The position numbers were made by a program, and so were the translations under genes. Below, piece by piece: positions 25,030 to 34,191 of a stretch of 64,000 nt of DNA. A model generated the notes under the pieces. That model saw only the letters and a list, made by a program, of their open reading frames with translations, made no database searches and had not been told where the DNA came from. The stretch is from Pseudomonas orientalis. Lineage in GTDB: Bacteria > Pseudomonadota > Gammaproteobacteria > Pseudomonadales > Pseudomonadaceae. The number at the start of each line of letters is the position of its first letter. Position 1 is the first letter of the stretch. The stretch spans positions 783,327 to 847,326 of the forward strand of contig NZ_JYLM01000002.1 in the NCBI RefSeq assembly GCF_001439815.1, in the 5' to 3' direction.

Positions 25030-25065
25030 TTGACTACCCCCTACCCCTCCAATCTAATGGATCCA
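25030..25065 (+). promoter_or_regulatory. vanA: vanA promoter with overlapping VanR operator
   Basis: TTGACT at 25030-25035 and TCTAAT at 25053-25058 are spaced 17 bp, a fair sigma-70 promoter. AATGGATCCA at 25056-25065 overlaps the start-site side of the -10 box, where VanR would block transcription. AATAAAAATAA follows (25070-25079) and fits the Crc/Hfq motif before the vanA start at 25101. Confidence 0.6.
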
Positions 25066-25100
25066 ACAAATAAAAATAATCCATTGCCTGGAGAGTCGCC

Positions 25101-26141
25101 ATGTATCCCAAAAACACTTGGTATGTCGCCTGCACCCCCGACGAAATCGCGCACAAGCCGCTGGGTCGGCAGATCTGTGGTGAAAAAATGGTGTTCTACC
25201 GCGGCCTCGAAGGCGCGGTGGTCGCTGTCGAGGATTTCTGCCCTCATCGCGGCGCGCCGTTGTCGCTGGGCTATGTCGAGAACGGCAACCTGGTGTGCGG
25301 CTACCACGGCCTGGTCATGGGCTGCGATGGCAAGACGGTCGAGATGCCTGGCCAGCGGGTACGCGGTTTTCCCTGCAACAAGACCTTCGCAGCGGTTGAG
25401 CGTTACGGCTTCATCTGGGTGTGGCCGGGTGATCAGGCCCAGGCCGACCCAGCGCTGATCCATCACCTGGAATGGGCGGTGAGTGATGAGTGGGCCTATG
25501 GCGGTGGGTTGTTTGACATCCGGTGCGATTACCGCCTGATGATCGATAACCTGATGGACCTGACCCACGAAACCTACGTGCATGCGTCCAGCATCGGCCA
25601 GAAGGAGATTGACGAGGCGCCGCCCGTCACTACGGTGGAAGGCGACGAAGTGGTCACCGCGCGGCACATGGAAAACATCATGGCGCCGCCGTTCTGGCGC
25701 ATGGCGCTGCGCGGCAATAACCTGGCCGACGATGTGCCGGTGGACCGCTGGCAGATCTGTCGCTTTACCCCGCCCAGCCACGTGCTGATCGAGGTCGGCG
25801 TGGCCCATGCCGGCAAGGGCGGTTACCACGCCGCGCCCGAGCACAAGGCGGCCAGTATCGTGGTCGACTTCATCACCCCGCAGACCGACACCTCGATCTG
25901 GTACTTCTGGGGCATGGCGCGCAACTTCAACCCGCACGATGAGGCGTTGACCGCCAGCATTCGCGAAGGCCAGGGCAAGATTTTCAGCGAAGATCTGGAG
26001 ATGCTCGAACGCCAGCAGCAGAACCTGCTCGCCCACCCGACACGCAACCTGCTCAAGCTGAATATCGATGCCGGCGGCGTACAGTCGCGCAAGGTCCTGG
26101 AGCGATTGATCGCCCGGGAACGCGCCGGAGAGCCGACATGA
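25101..26141 (+). CDS. vanA: Vanillate O-demethylase, oxygenase subunit
   Basis: A 346-residue Rieske non-haem iron oxygenase that demethylates vanillate to protocatechuate and formaldehyde. The Rieske ligands are in [14 protein letters not shown] and [13 protein letters not shown]; the mononuclear iron site is in [16 protein letters not shown]. Length is typical for VanA. It overlaps vanB by 4 bp (ATGA), so the pair is translationally coupled. It takes the vanillate produced by the ferulate route encoded at 28-34 kb. Confidence 0.95.
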   Translation: MYPKNTWYVACTPDEIAHKPLGRQICGEKMVFYRGLEGAVVAVEDFCPHRGAPLSLGYVENGNLVCGYHGLVMGCDGKTVEMPGQRVRGFPCNKTFAAVERYGFIWVWPGDQAQADPALIHHLEWAVSDEWAYGGGLFDIRCDYRLMIDNLMDLTHETYVHASSIGQKEIDEAPPVTTVEGDEVVTARHMENIMAPPFWRMALRGNNLADDVPVDRWQICRFTPPSHVLIEVGVAHAGKGGYHAAPEHKAASIVVDFITPQTDTSIWYFWGMARNFNPHDEALTASIREGQGKIFSEDLEMLERQQQNLLAHPTRNLLKLNIDAGGVQSRKVLERLIARERAGEPT

Positions 26142-27088
26142 TTGAGGTGGTGGTGGCATCGCGGCGCGTCGAGGCGCTGGACATTTGCAGCTATGAGCTG
26201 GCCCGTGTCGATGGCGCGCCGCTGCCGCCGTTCAGTGCCGGGGCGCACATTGATGTGCACCTGCCGGACGGGCTGATCCGGCAGTATTCGCTGTGCAATC
26301 ACCCCGAGGAACGTCATCGCTACCTGATCGGCGTGCTCAACGACCCGGCCTCGCGAGGCGGTTCACGCAGTCTGCACGAACAGGTGCACGAAGGTGCCCG
26401 CCTGACCATCAGCGAACCACGCAACCTGTTCCCCCTGGCCCACGAAGCCCGGCGCAGCCTGTTGTTTGCCGGTGGCATCGGCATCACCCCGATCCTGTGC
26501 ATGGCCGAGCGCCTGGCCCATCTGGGTGCCGACTTCGAATTGCATTACTGCGCCCGTGCCCATGAACGCGCTGCGTTTGTGCAGCGCCTGAAGACGTCGC
26601 CGTTTGCCGAGCGGGTATTCCTGCATTTCGACGAGCAGCCCGACACGGCGCTGAATGCCGCGCAGGTGCTGGCGGCACCGGCGGACGACGCGCACCTGTA
26701 CGTCTGCGGCCCCGGCGGCTTCATGCAGCATGTGCTCGACAGCGCACGGGCCCAGGGCTGGCGGGAAGACTGCCTGCACCGCGAGTACTTCTCAGCGGCG
26801 CCGGTGGACAGCAGCCTGGACGGGCGGTTTTCGGTGAAGGTGGCCAGCAGTGGTCAGGTCTTCGAGATACCGGCCGACCAGACGGTGGTGCAGGTCCTGG
26901 AAAGCCACGGCATCGAGATTGCCGTGTCGTGCGAACAAGGGATTTGTGGCACCTGCCTGACACGGGTGCTGGAAGGCACGCCGGAGCACCGCGACCTGTT
27001 CCTCACCGAGCAGGAGCAAGCCTTGAACGACCAGTTCACGCCCTGCTGCTCGCGCGCGAAAACCCCGCTGCTGGTGCTCGATATCTGA
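26138..27088 (+). CDS. vanB: Vanillate O-demethylase, reductase subunit
   Basis: A 316-residue oxidoreductase of the phthalate dioxygenase reductase type: an FMN domain ([15 protein letters not shown]), an NAD domain ([30 protein letters not shown]) and a C-terminal plant-type [2Fe-2S] domain with CEQGICGTC and the distant CCS. It passes electrons from NADH to VanA. Starts inside the end of vanA. Its stop lies 7 bp from the convergent vanR stop. Confidence 0.95.
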   Translation: MIEVVVASRRVEALDICSYELARVDGAPLPPFSAGAHIDVHLPDGLIRQYSLCNHPEERHRYLIGVLNDPASRGGSRSLHEQVHEGARLTISEPRNLFPLAHEARRSLLFAGGIGITPILCMAERLAHLGADFELHYCARAHERAAFVQRLKTSPFAERVFLHFDEQPDTALNAAQVLAAPADDAHLYVCGPGGFMQHVLDSARAQGWREDCLHREYFSAAPVDSSLDGRFSVKVASSGQVFEIPADQTVVQVLESHGIEIAVSCEQGICGTCLTRVLEGTPEHRDLFLTEQEQALNDQFTPCCSRAKTPLLVLDI

Positions 27089-27094
27089 ACCCTG

Positions 27095-27808
27095 TCACGA
27101 CGCGGGCAAGATCACCTTCATGCGCGCGTCGGCGGTGGCCGAGCTGAAGATCTCGGCATAGCGCAAGGTCGCGTTGGCGTGTTCGCGCATGATGGCTTCG
27201 GCCCGCGCGCCCTGGCGATTGACCAGGGCGTCGAACACCGAATGGTGCTGCATGTGGGCATAGTTGAAGCGGCGGTATTCGCGGGCCATGTCCTCGCGGT
27301 CCACCGCCAGCGCCGTCACCGAGGCGAACGGCAGGTGGTCGTTGCGCGCCAGCGCGTCGGCAATCGCCGGGTTGTGGCTGCCTTCGACAATCACCTGATG
27401 AAAACGCATGTTCAGGTCGTGATAGACCTCGAGGTCGTCCTCGGTCACGTAACCCTTGTCGAACAGTTGATCGCCTTCGACCAGACAGCGCTCCAGTGCT
27501 CTGCGCGCCTCGTCGGACAAGCCGCGCTCGGCGGTCTGGCGCGCCGCCAGGCCTTCGAGCACACCCCGCACTTCGACCGCGCCGGCGATGTCGCTGGGGC
27601 TGACCGAACGCACCTGATACCCGCGCCCGCCGAACGGCACCAGCAGCCCTTCCTGCTCCAGGGTACGAAACGCCATGCGTACGGGCATGCGCGACACGCC
27701 GAACAACTGCGCCGTGGGAATTTCCATCAGGCGTTCGCCCGCCGCCAACTCGCCGCTGGCGATCATCTTGCGCAGTGCAACCAGCACCAATTGACCGGGT
27801 TTACTCAT
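27095..27808 (-). CDS. vanR: GntR-family repressor of vanillate demethylase
   Basis: A 237-residue FadR-subfamily regulator. The N-terminal winged helix reads ERLMEIPTAQLFGVSRMPVRMAFRTLEQEGLL, and the C-terminal FCD domain carries metal-site residues in VYHDLNMRFHQVIVEGSHN and NYAHMQHHSVFDALV. The start at 27808 is preferred to the open frame up to 27928 because the conserved domain begins at once. Convergent with vanAB, it should repress vanAB in the absence of vanillate via the TGGATCCA sites. Confidence 0.88.
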   Translation of the reverse strand: MSKPGQLVLVALRKMIASGELAAGERLMEIPTAQLFGVSRMPVRMAFRTLEQEGLLVPFGGRGYQVRSVSPSDIAGAVEVRGVLEGLAARQTAERGLSDEARRALERCLVEGDQLFDKGYVTEDDLEVYHDLNMRFHQVIVEGSHNPAIADALARNDHLPFASVTALAVDREDMAREYRRFNYAHMQHHSVFDALVNRQGARAEAIMREHANATLRYAEIFSSATADARMKVILPAS

Positions 27809-27928
27809 CCAGGCAACTTCCAGAAAACATGGGCTGCCATAGTACCGCAAGCCTGCGGTCCCGTCAGACGAACGCCAGAGCCAGCGCCGGAACAGACTGA
27901 GGTCTACCTGATGTATGGAGATCAACAT

Positions 27929-28019
27929 GTGGGAGGGGGCTTGCCCCCGATGGCGGTGTGTCAGTCACAGCTGTTTCAACCGACACTCCCTCATCGGGGG
28001 CAAGCCCCCTCCCACATTT
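27929..28019. repeat. REP doublet (REPIN), gtgggagggggcttgc family
   Basis: GTGGGAGGGGGCTTGCCCCC at 27929 faces its inverse ending at 28015. Inner sequence GCGGTGTGTCAGTCAC is shared with the doublet at 24871. It sits between the vanR start and the larger structured repeat. Confidence 0.88.
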
Positions 28020-28086
28020 GGAGCAAGTTTGACGTCGCATACCGGTCGGCTCTAAGGCCGCCGCGCTTTTTATCTTGATCTTGAAT

Positions 28087-28380
28087 CGCCCCGTCAAACA
28101 CGCTGGCCGGAATTCGACATTGATTTGGGGGGTAAACCGGCAGGGATGCCGGTTTAGCCGCCCCGCGCCATGGATGGCGCGTGGCGGCGGCCCCCCAAAT
28201 CAACGTCGGATTACGGGCACACCGAGCCTAAGCGAGGTGCCGAGTGTTGGGGCGAGGACCTTTTGGTTACTTTTGGGTCCTTCCAAAAGTGACACGCCGT
28301 AAGGGCGTAACCCTAAGTGGCCGTTACCGCAGCAATGGATATGTACTCGGTCCAAACCAGCATTCTGGTCGGCTGTCAGG
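28087..28380. repeat. Structured repeat, full copy: three-way junction core and flanking hairpins
   Basis: The core (28115-28208) has an outer stem CGACATTGATTTGGGGGG / CCCCCCAAATCAACGTCG (17 of 18 pairs) closing two inner hairpins. Hairpin one is TAAACCGGCA-GGGA-TGCCGGTTTA, a perfect 10-bp stem. Hairpin two is GCCGCC, a C/T mismatch, CGCGCCA, loop TGGA, TGGCGCG, GGCGGC. A 3' extension follows with further inverted segments (for example AGGACC..GGGTCCT). The same architecture with different bases recurs at 63910-63998. No protein frame is supported. The region from 27809 to 28425 otherwise holds only REP elements. Confidence 0.8.
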
Positions 28381-28412
28381 CCGCCATCGGGGGCAAGCCC
28401 CCTCCCACATTT
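28381..28412. repeat. Single REP core
   Basis: CCGCCATCGGGGGCAAGCCC begins an inverse-orientation REP core. The preceding CATTCTGGTCGGCTGTCAGG is shared with the 10-kb region, where the same REP follows. It ends 14 bp before the thiolase stop. Confidence 0.8.
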
Positions 28413-28425
28413 ATATCGCGCGGTG

Positions 28426-29679
28426 TCAGTTAGATAGTCGCCGACTCCAGGCAGGATTCTCGATCAATAACGCCATCCCCTGCCCTCCACCCACACACGC
28501 AGCGGCGATGCCGTAGCGCAAATTGTGCCGACGCAGTTGTCGAGCCAAACTCATGACCAGCCGCAACCCGGTGGCAGCCAACGGATGCCCCAGCGCCAGG
28601 GAGCCCCCCTCGACGTTCAGACAGGTGCTGTCCAGCGCCAGCTCCTGGGCCACCGCCAGCACTTGGGCGGCCTGGGCTTCGTTAATCTCCAAGCGGCCGA
28701 TGTCGCCCAGGTTCAGCCCGCTGCGCTGCAACAGCAGGCGGATCGCCGGTGCCGGGCCGATGCCCATGTACTCCGGGGCCACCCCCACCACCGCGCTGGC
28801 CACCAGCCGCGCCAGCGCCGGGCGCGAGCAGTCAGCGATGCGCCCGACCAGTGCGGCTGCCGCGCCGTCGACCACGGCACAACTGTTGCCGGCGGTTTGC
28901 ACGCCGTCGGCATGAATGGCACGCAAGCGCGCCAGGGCTTGCAGATCGGTGGGCCGTGGATGGCTGTCCGCGCTGACGGCTGCGGCCCGGTGCGCCAGGG
29001 TAATCCCCCTCGGTTGATACCCTTCGAGCGCGAAGACTTGGCTATCCACCGCCACGATCTCCTCCACCCAGGCGCCCTCGCGTTGCGCCTGCAGGGCACG
29101 CTGATGGCTGTCGCAGGCATACCGGTCCACCGCCTCGCGGCTCAGGCCATAACGGCGCGCCAGGTTATCGGCGGTGGCGATCATGTCCACGCCGGGAGCC
29201 GGGTCGTACAGCGCCTCCCAGAGAAAATCCTTGAATTGCACCTCGCCCCCCAGACGGAACCCGTTCCGGTGGGTATAGGCGGCAATCGGGTTGCGTGACA
29301 TCGACTCGGCGGCCACGCACAACGCCAGTTGCACCTCGTCGCGCAGTTGTCCGGCGGCCTGGCGCAACAGCTCGAAACCGGTGGCGCAGATGCGCTGCAC
29401 CCCCAGCGCCGGGACCGATTGCGCCACCCCGCTGTACAAGCCGATATGCCGTGGCAGCAAGTAGGCATCGAAACTGGCCTGGGCCATGGAGCCGGCCAGT
29501 ACGCTGTCCACCGCCTGCGCTTCGACACCGGCCCTGGCCAGTACTTCACGGCCGACCTTGATCCCCAGGTCGATGGGCGATACCTGGGACAGCGCCCCGC
29601 CGAGATCGACCCAGGGCGTGCGCACCGCGTCGAAAATCGCCGCATCGGCAAACGCCGTGTACTGCCCGGCGCCTTTCAC
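28426..29679 (-). CDS. Thiolase (acetyl-CoA acetyltransferase family) of the ferulate cluster
   Basis: A 417-residue thiolase. The acyl-accepting Cys lies in LGVQRICATGFELLRQAA, the His in GGSLALGHPLAATG, and the second Cys in YGIAAACVGGGQGMAL. It begins with GTG overlapping the fcs stop (GTGA). In Pseudomonas ferulate clusters a beta-ketothiolase gene (aat in strain HR199) accompanies fcs and ech; it is proposed to serve a beta-oxidation-like side route, though not essential for ferulate use. Confidence 0.85.
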   Translation of the reverse strand: MKGAGQYTAFADAAIFDAVRTPWVDLGGALSQVSPIDLGIKVGREVLARAGVEAQAVDSVLAGSMAQASFDAYLLPRHIGLYSGVAQSVPALGVQRICATGFELLRQAAGQLRDEVQLALCVAAESMSRNPIAAYTHRNGFRLGGEVQFKDFLWEALYDPAPGVDMIATADNLARRYGLSREAVDRYACDSHQRALQAQREGAWVEEIVAVDSQVFALEGYQPRGITLAHRAAAVSADSHPRPTDLQALARLRAIHADGVQTAGNSCAVVDGAAAALVGRIADCSRPALARLVASAVVGVAPEYMGIGPAPAIRLLLQRSGLNLGDIGRLEINEAQAAQVLAVAQELALDSTCLNVEGGSLALGHPLAATGLRLVMSLARQLRRHNLRYGIAAACVGGGQGMALLIENPAWSRRLSN

Positions 29680-31559
29680 AGCTTGGGCCCGGCGCGCAGG
29701 ATGGTCGGGTCTTCACCGCGATACAGCGCCTCGACCTTGGCCGCGCGCCATTGCAACACCGCACGCTGGTTGATCGAGCCTTTGTCGGTGATTTCGCCAC
29801 GGTCGATGGACGCCGGTTCGTCGAGCACGGCGATCCACTCCAGCCGACTGGCATTGCCGGTGGCCTCGCGATTGAGCCGCTGCAACCAGTCGCCGAACCA
29901 CTGGCGCACCGGCGCGCTGGCGAGTACCTCGGCGTCACTGGCCTCGGCACCCAAGCCCGCCAAACGCCGGCATTCATAGGGTCTGGGGAAGACCAACGCG
30001 CCCAGGCATTCGCGGTCCGGCGCGGCGATCACCAGATCCTGCACATACGGCGAGCCTTCGAGCACCGCGCGATTACGCATCGGGCCGACGCTGACAAACA
30101 CCCCGGAAGACAGCTTGAAGTCCTCGGCAATGCGCCCGTCGAACATCAGCCCCAGTTGCGGCTGCTGAGGATCGGCGAGCTTGATCGCATCACCGGAACA
30201 GTAGAAACCCTGCTCATCGAACACTTCGGCGGTTTGCTCGGGCGCCCGCCAGTAGCCCGGCATGATGTGCGGCCCGCGAAAACGCCCTTCGAACTTGCCG
30301 TCCAGCGGCACCAGGCGCACCTCGCAGCCCGGTGCGGGCAAGCCGATGTAGCCGGCCATCGACAACGGCCCGGTGGTGAAGGTGCAGGACGGCGCGGCCT
30401 CGGTCATGCCCAGCCCGGCCATCATGCGGATGCGCTCGCCGCAGTGCAGCTCGGCCACGCGGTCGAGGCGATCCCAGACACTTTGCGAGAGGCCGGCGGC
30501 GGCGAAGAAAAACAGCTTCATCCGCGCGAAAAAGCATTCGCGCAGCTCGGCGTCCTGTTCCAGGGCGTTGACCAATTCTTCCCAGCCCTTGGGCACGGTC
30601 AGGTAGGCGGTGGGCGAAATCTCCTTGAGATTGCGCAGGGTTTCGGCGATGCCCTGGACGGTGGGCTTGCCATCGTCGAGGTAAAAGGTGCCGCCGTTGT
30701 AGAGCACGATGCCGACGTTGTGGCTGCCGCCGAAGGTATGGTTCCACGGTAGCCAGTCCACCAGCACCGGCGGCTCTTCGCCGAACACCGGAAACGTCTG
30801 CAACAGCATTTGCTGGTTGGCGCAGAGCATGCGCTGGGTGGTGATCACCGCCTTGGGCAACTTGGTCGAGCCCGAGGTGAAGAGAAACTTGGCGATGCTG
30901 TCGGGGCCGGTGGCGTTGAACGCCGCGTCGGCCTCGGCGCCAGCCGGCGTTTGCAGCAGGCTCGCAAAGCTGACCTGGGTGCGCCCGGCCACTTGGCCGC
31001 GCACGCTGATCAGAGGCGTGTCGGCCGGCAACACGGCGTCGATGGCGCGCTGGTACACCGCCGCATCGCTGACGAACACCAGCCCCGGTTGCAGCAGGTC
31101 GCACACATGCCGCAGCTTGGCGAAATCCTGGGACAATAACGAGTACGCCGGCGACACCGGGCAATAAGGAATGCCGGCGTACATCGCGCCGAGGGCTACC
31201 TGCAGATGCTCGATATCGTTGCCCGACAACAGCGCCAGCGGCTTGTGCGCCGACAGCCCGTAACCGAGCAAGCCCTGGGCAATCGCGCGCACGCTGTCGA
31301 GCATCGCCCGGTAGCTGATATGGCGCCACTCGCCGTCAGCCTGGCGTGCGGCGATAAACGTCTGCTCGGGCCGTACCCGGGCCCAATGCACCAGGCGGTC
31401 GAGCAAGCGCGGCGGCAGCGCGGCCAATGGCTCCAGGGAACGCATATGCAGCACGCCCTGTTCTTCAATGACTTCGACCGGCGCGTGGCCGATAGACACC
31501 GCGCGGTATCGCGGCGGGGGCTGCTCGGGCCGGGCTTGCGGTCTGAATTGGGAACTCAC
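29676..31559 (-). CDS. fcs: Feruloyl-CoA synthetase
   Basis: A 627-residue adenylate-forming ligase that activates ferulate (and p-coumarate or caffeate) to the CoA ester with ATP. The AMP-binding P-loop FLFTSGSTKLPKAV and the downstream GLGMTEAAPSCTFTTGP and YCSGDAIKLAD segments are present. I choose GTG at 31559 because GGAGG lies eight bases before it; an in-frame GTG at 31574 would place that site inside the gene. ATAACAATAACAA upstream (31595-31607) fits a Crc/Hfq motif. Operon order is ech-vdh-fcs-thiolase. Confidence 0.92.
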   Translation of the reverse strand: MSSQFRPQARPEQPPPRYRAVSIGHAPVEVIEEQGVLHMRSLEPLAALPPRLLDRLVHWARVRPEQTFIAARQADGEWRHISYRAMLDSVRAIAQGLLGYGLSAHKPLALLSGNDIEHLQVALGAMYAGIPYCPVSPAYSLLSQDFAKLRHVCDLLQPGLVFVSDAAVYQRAIDAVLPADTPLISVRGQVAGRTQVSFASLLQTPAGAEADAAFNATGPDSIAKFLFTSGSTKLPKAVITTQRMLCANQQMLLQTFPVFGEEPPVLVDWLPWNHTFGGSHNVGIVLYNGGTFYLDDGKPTVQGIAETLRNLKEISPTAYLTVPKGWEELVNALEQDAELRECFFARMKLFFFAAAGLSQSVWDRLDRVAELHCGERIRMMAGLGMTEAAPSCTFTTGPLSMAGYIGLPAPGCEVRLVPLDGKFEGRFRGPHIMPGYWRAPEQTAEVFDEQGFYCSGDAIKLADPQQPQLGLMFDGRIAEDFKLSSGVFVSVGPMRNRAVLEGSPYVQDLVIAAPDRECLGALVFPRPYECRRLAGLGAEASDAEVLASAPVRQWFGDWLQRLNREATGNASRLEWIAVLDEPASIDRGEITDKGSINQRAVLQWRAAKVEALYRGEDPTILRAGPKL

Positions 31560-31621
31560 AGGGATGTCCTCCACAAAGGCGGATCAATACCGCCTTGTTA
31601 TTGTTATGTCGCGGCGCCTGC

Positions 31622-33070
31622 TCAGATCGGGTAGTGCCGTGGCCCGTTCTGCAAGGTCACCCAGCGCAATTGCGTGAAATGCTCGATCGCAGCCTTGCCG
31701 CCAAAACTGCCGTAGCCGCTGGACTTGACCCCGCCAAAGGGCATCTGCGCTTCGTCATGCACGGTCGGGCCGTTGATATGGCAAATGCCCGATTCCACCC
31801 GTTGCGCCAGGGCCAGGGCACGCCCGGTGTCGCGGCTGAAGATCGCCGCCGACAGGCCGAATTCCGAGTCATTGGCCAAGCGCAGCAGCGCCTCATCACC
31901 CTCACCGCGCAGCAACACCGCCACCGGGCCGAAGGACTCTTCGCGGTACAGGCGCATGTGTTCGGTGACGCCGTCGAGCAGGGTCGGTTGCAGAATGCTG
32001 CCGTCCAGTTGCCCACCCGTCACCAGCCGTGCGCCTTTACTCAGAGCGTCGTCGATCAGAGCCTTGATGCGCGTTCCGGCGCTGGCATCCACCAGGGAAC
32101 CCAGCACCGAATCCGGCGCACCGGGATCGCCCGCGTGCAGGGTCGCGACCTTCGCCGCCAGCTTGGCGACAAACGCATCAGCGACCTTGGCGTCGACAAT
32201 CAGGCGTTCGGTGGACATGCAGATCTGCCCCTGGTTGAAGTAGGCGCCAAAGGCTGCCGCCGCTACGGCCGCATCCAGGTCGGCGTCGTCGAGTACCAGC
32301 AACGGCGCCTTGCCGCCCAGCTCCAGCAAGGCCGGCTTGAGGTGACGCGCCGAGAGCTCACCGACAATGCGCCCCACATGAGTCGAACCGGTGAAATTGA
32401 TCCGGCGCACCGCAGGGTTGGCGATCAGCCGTTCGACGATGGCGGCGGCATCCGCCGGGGCATTGCTGATGACGTTGACCACGCCATCACCCAGGCCGGC
32501 GTCCTGCAACACCTGGCCGATCAGACGGTGCACCGCCGGGCTCAACTCCGAAGCCTTGAGCACTACCGTGTTGCCACACGCGAGCGGCATGGCGATGGCG
32601 CGGGTGGCGAGGATGACCGGGGCATTCCACGGCGCGATGCCCAGCACCACGCCGCACGGCTGACGCAAGGCCATGGCGAAACTGCCGGGCACGTCGGAGG
32701 GGATCACGTCGCCGGTGATCTGGGTGGTCATCGACGCCGCTTCGCGCAGGATATTGGCCGCCAGGCGCACGTTAAAGCCATACCAGTTGGCCATGGCGCC
32801 GGTCTCGCCGGCGGCGGCGATAAACTCGGCGCTGCGCGCCTGCAATTGCTCGGCCGCCGCGAGCAAGCGGCTGCGGCGCTCGTTGGGCGTCAGCGCGGCC
32901 CAGGCGGGGAACGCGGCCTGGGCCGCGGCCACGGCGGCATCGGCATCTTCCAACGTGGCGGCGGCCACCCGCGAGACCACTTCACCGGTCACCGGGTTGC
33001 GACGCTCAAAGGTTCGACCGTCGCGGGCGGAGCACGACTGGCCGCCAATCAACAGGGGCACGTCCAGCAT
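31622..33070 (-). CDS. vdh: Vanillin dehydrogenase
   Basis: A 482-residue aldehyde dehydrogenase that oxidises vanillin (from Ech) to vanillate. The active-site Cys is in NQGQICMSTERL and the Glu in LLELGGKAPL; the C-terminal GPTVHDEAQMPFGGVKSSGYG is typical of the salicylaldehyde/vanillin dehydrogenase subfamily. It lies between ech and fcs in the same orientation. The product is the substrate of VanAB encoded nearby. Confidence 0.92.
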   Translation of the reverse strand: MLDVPLLIGGQSCSARDGRTFERRNPVTGEVVSRVAAATLEDADAAVAAAQAAFPAWAALTPNERRSRLLAAAEQLQARSAEFIAAAGETGAMANWYGFNVRLAANILREAASMTTQITGDVIPSDVPGSFAMALRQPCGVVLGIAPWNAPVILATRAIAMPLACGNTVVLKASELSPAVHRLIGQVLQDAGLGDGVVNVISNAPADAAAIVERLIANPAVRRINFTGSTHVGRIVGELSARHLKPALLELGGKAPLLVLDDADLDAAVAAAAFGAYFNQGQICMSTERLIVDAKVADAFVAKLAAKVATLHAGDPGAPDSVLGSLVDASAGTRIKALIDDALSKGARLVTGGQLDGSILQPTLLDGVTEHMRLYREESFGPVAVLLRGEGDEALLRLANDSEFGLSAAIFSRDTGRALALAQRVESGICHINGPTVHDEAQMPFGGVKSSGYGSFGGKAAIEHFTQLRWVTLQNGPRHYPI

Positions 33071-33147
33071 GGTGATTCCTCTTTATTGTCTTTATCGGGA
33101 ATACGTTCAGCTTCGTTTACAGCAGCGCGGCCGAGAGACCGCGTATT

Positions 33148-33978
33148 TCAGCGTTTATACGCCTGCAGGCCGGGCTTGATGCTCTTGTCGTCGAGGAACT
33201 GCTTCATACCCTGCTCGCGACCGCCTTCGGTGTCGAGCAGGCGCGACTGGTCGAGCTTGGCGTAGAGGTAATCCTCGTTCTGCTCCCAGGTCAGTTCGCG
33301 GCAACGCTTGAAGCCATGCTTGGCCGCGCGCAGCACCACCGGGTTTTTCTCCAGCAGGTTACGCGCCAGTTCGATGGTCACTTCGCGCAGTTGGGCCAAG
33401 GGCACGCTCTCGTTGACCAGGCCCATTTCGGCGGCTTTGCGCCCGTCAAAGGTCTTGCCAGTCATGATGTAGTACAGCGACTGACGATGGCCCACGGTGT
33501 CGGCCATGGCCTTGCTCACCAGGTTGCCCGGCGGGATGCCCCAGTTGATTTCCGAGAGACCGAAGGTCGCTTCATCGGCACAGATCGCCAGATCGCACGC
33601 CACCAGCGGGCTGAAGCCGCCACCGAAGCACCAGCCATTGACCATGGCGATCGTCGGCTTGGCGTACATGCGCAGCAGTTTCCATTGCCATTGCGAGGCT
33701 TCGCGGCGGATTTTTTCCTGGAGGATTTCCGGGCCGGCGTCCACTTCGCGAAAGTATTCCTTGAGGTCCATGCCGGCGGTCCAGGCTTCACCGGCGCCGG
33801 TCAGCACCAGCACGCCGGCGGCCGGGTCCTGCTCGAGGGTTTCCAGCACATCGATCATTTCCCGGTTGAGGGTCGGGCTCATGGCGTTGCGTTTTTCCGG
33901 ACGATTGAGAATGACCCAGGCGATGCCTTCCTCGATCTCGACTTTGACGGTGGTCCAACGGCCTTCGTAATTGCTCAT
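33148..33978 (-). CDS. ech: Feruloyl-CoA hydratase-lyase (HCHL)
   Basis: A 276-residue crotonase-fold enzyme that hydrates feruloyl-CoA and cleaves it to vanillin and acetyl-CoA. From memory the sequence is almost identical to the structurally known P. fluorescens HCHL. Oxyanion and catalytic residues are seen: GGGFSPLVACD (Ser-123), GLSEINWGIPPG (Glu-143) and YLYAKLDQS (Tyr-239). It is the first gene of the minus-strand ferulate operon and is divergent from the MarR-type regulator, with an operator between them. Confidence 0.96.
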   Translation of the reverse strand: MSNYEGRWTTVKVEIEEGIAWVILNRPEKRNAMSPTLNREMIDVLETLEQDPAAGVLVLTGAGEAWTAGMDLKEYFREVDAGPEILQEKIRREASQWQWKLLRMYAKPTIAMVNGWCFGGGFSPLVACDLAICADEATFGLSEINWGIPPGNLVSKAMADTVGHRQSLYYIMTGKTFDGRKAAEMGLVNESVPLAQLREVTIELARNLLEKNPVVLRAAKHGFKRCRELTWEQNEDYLYAKLDQSRLLDTEGGREQGMKQFLDDKSIKPGLQAYKR

Positions 33979-34030
33979 GGCGGTACGCTCTTGTTCTGGT
34001 GTGAAGATGATTCGAAATTAAACCGCAAAT

Positions 34031-34051
34031 ATAGTTATGTCAATTAACTAT
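34031..34051. promoter_or_regulatory. Operator between ech and the MarR-type regulator
   Basis: ATAGTTA, seven bases, TAACTAT: a perfect palindrome with 7-bp arms, 53 bp upstream of ech and 141 bp upstream of the regulator. It is the natural site for the FerR-type repressor. Related sites are at 36232 and 41054. Confidence 0.65.
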
Positions 34052-34191
34052 TAATCCAGATAACCAATATTTTTCAGGGTAAACCGCTGTGTTTTTCAAA
34101 CTGCATAGAAAACCGGCATAGCCATGGCGCGGCAACCCCGGCAAACTGGATAGCCTTCTTAACCTCAACTTTTCCAAGGACTGCACCGCCA

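Noticed and set aside
24871..28019. Regularly repeated short palindromes as a CRISPR array
   Set aside because: They are two REP doublets 3 kb apart with inverse cores, not direct repeats with spacers.
31595..33265. 556-codon open frame on the plus strand over vdh
   Set aside because: Antisense shadow of vanillin dehydrogenase.
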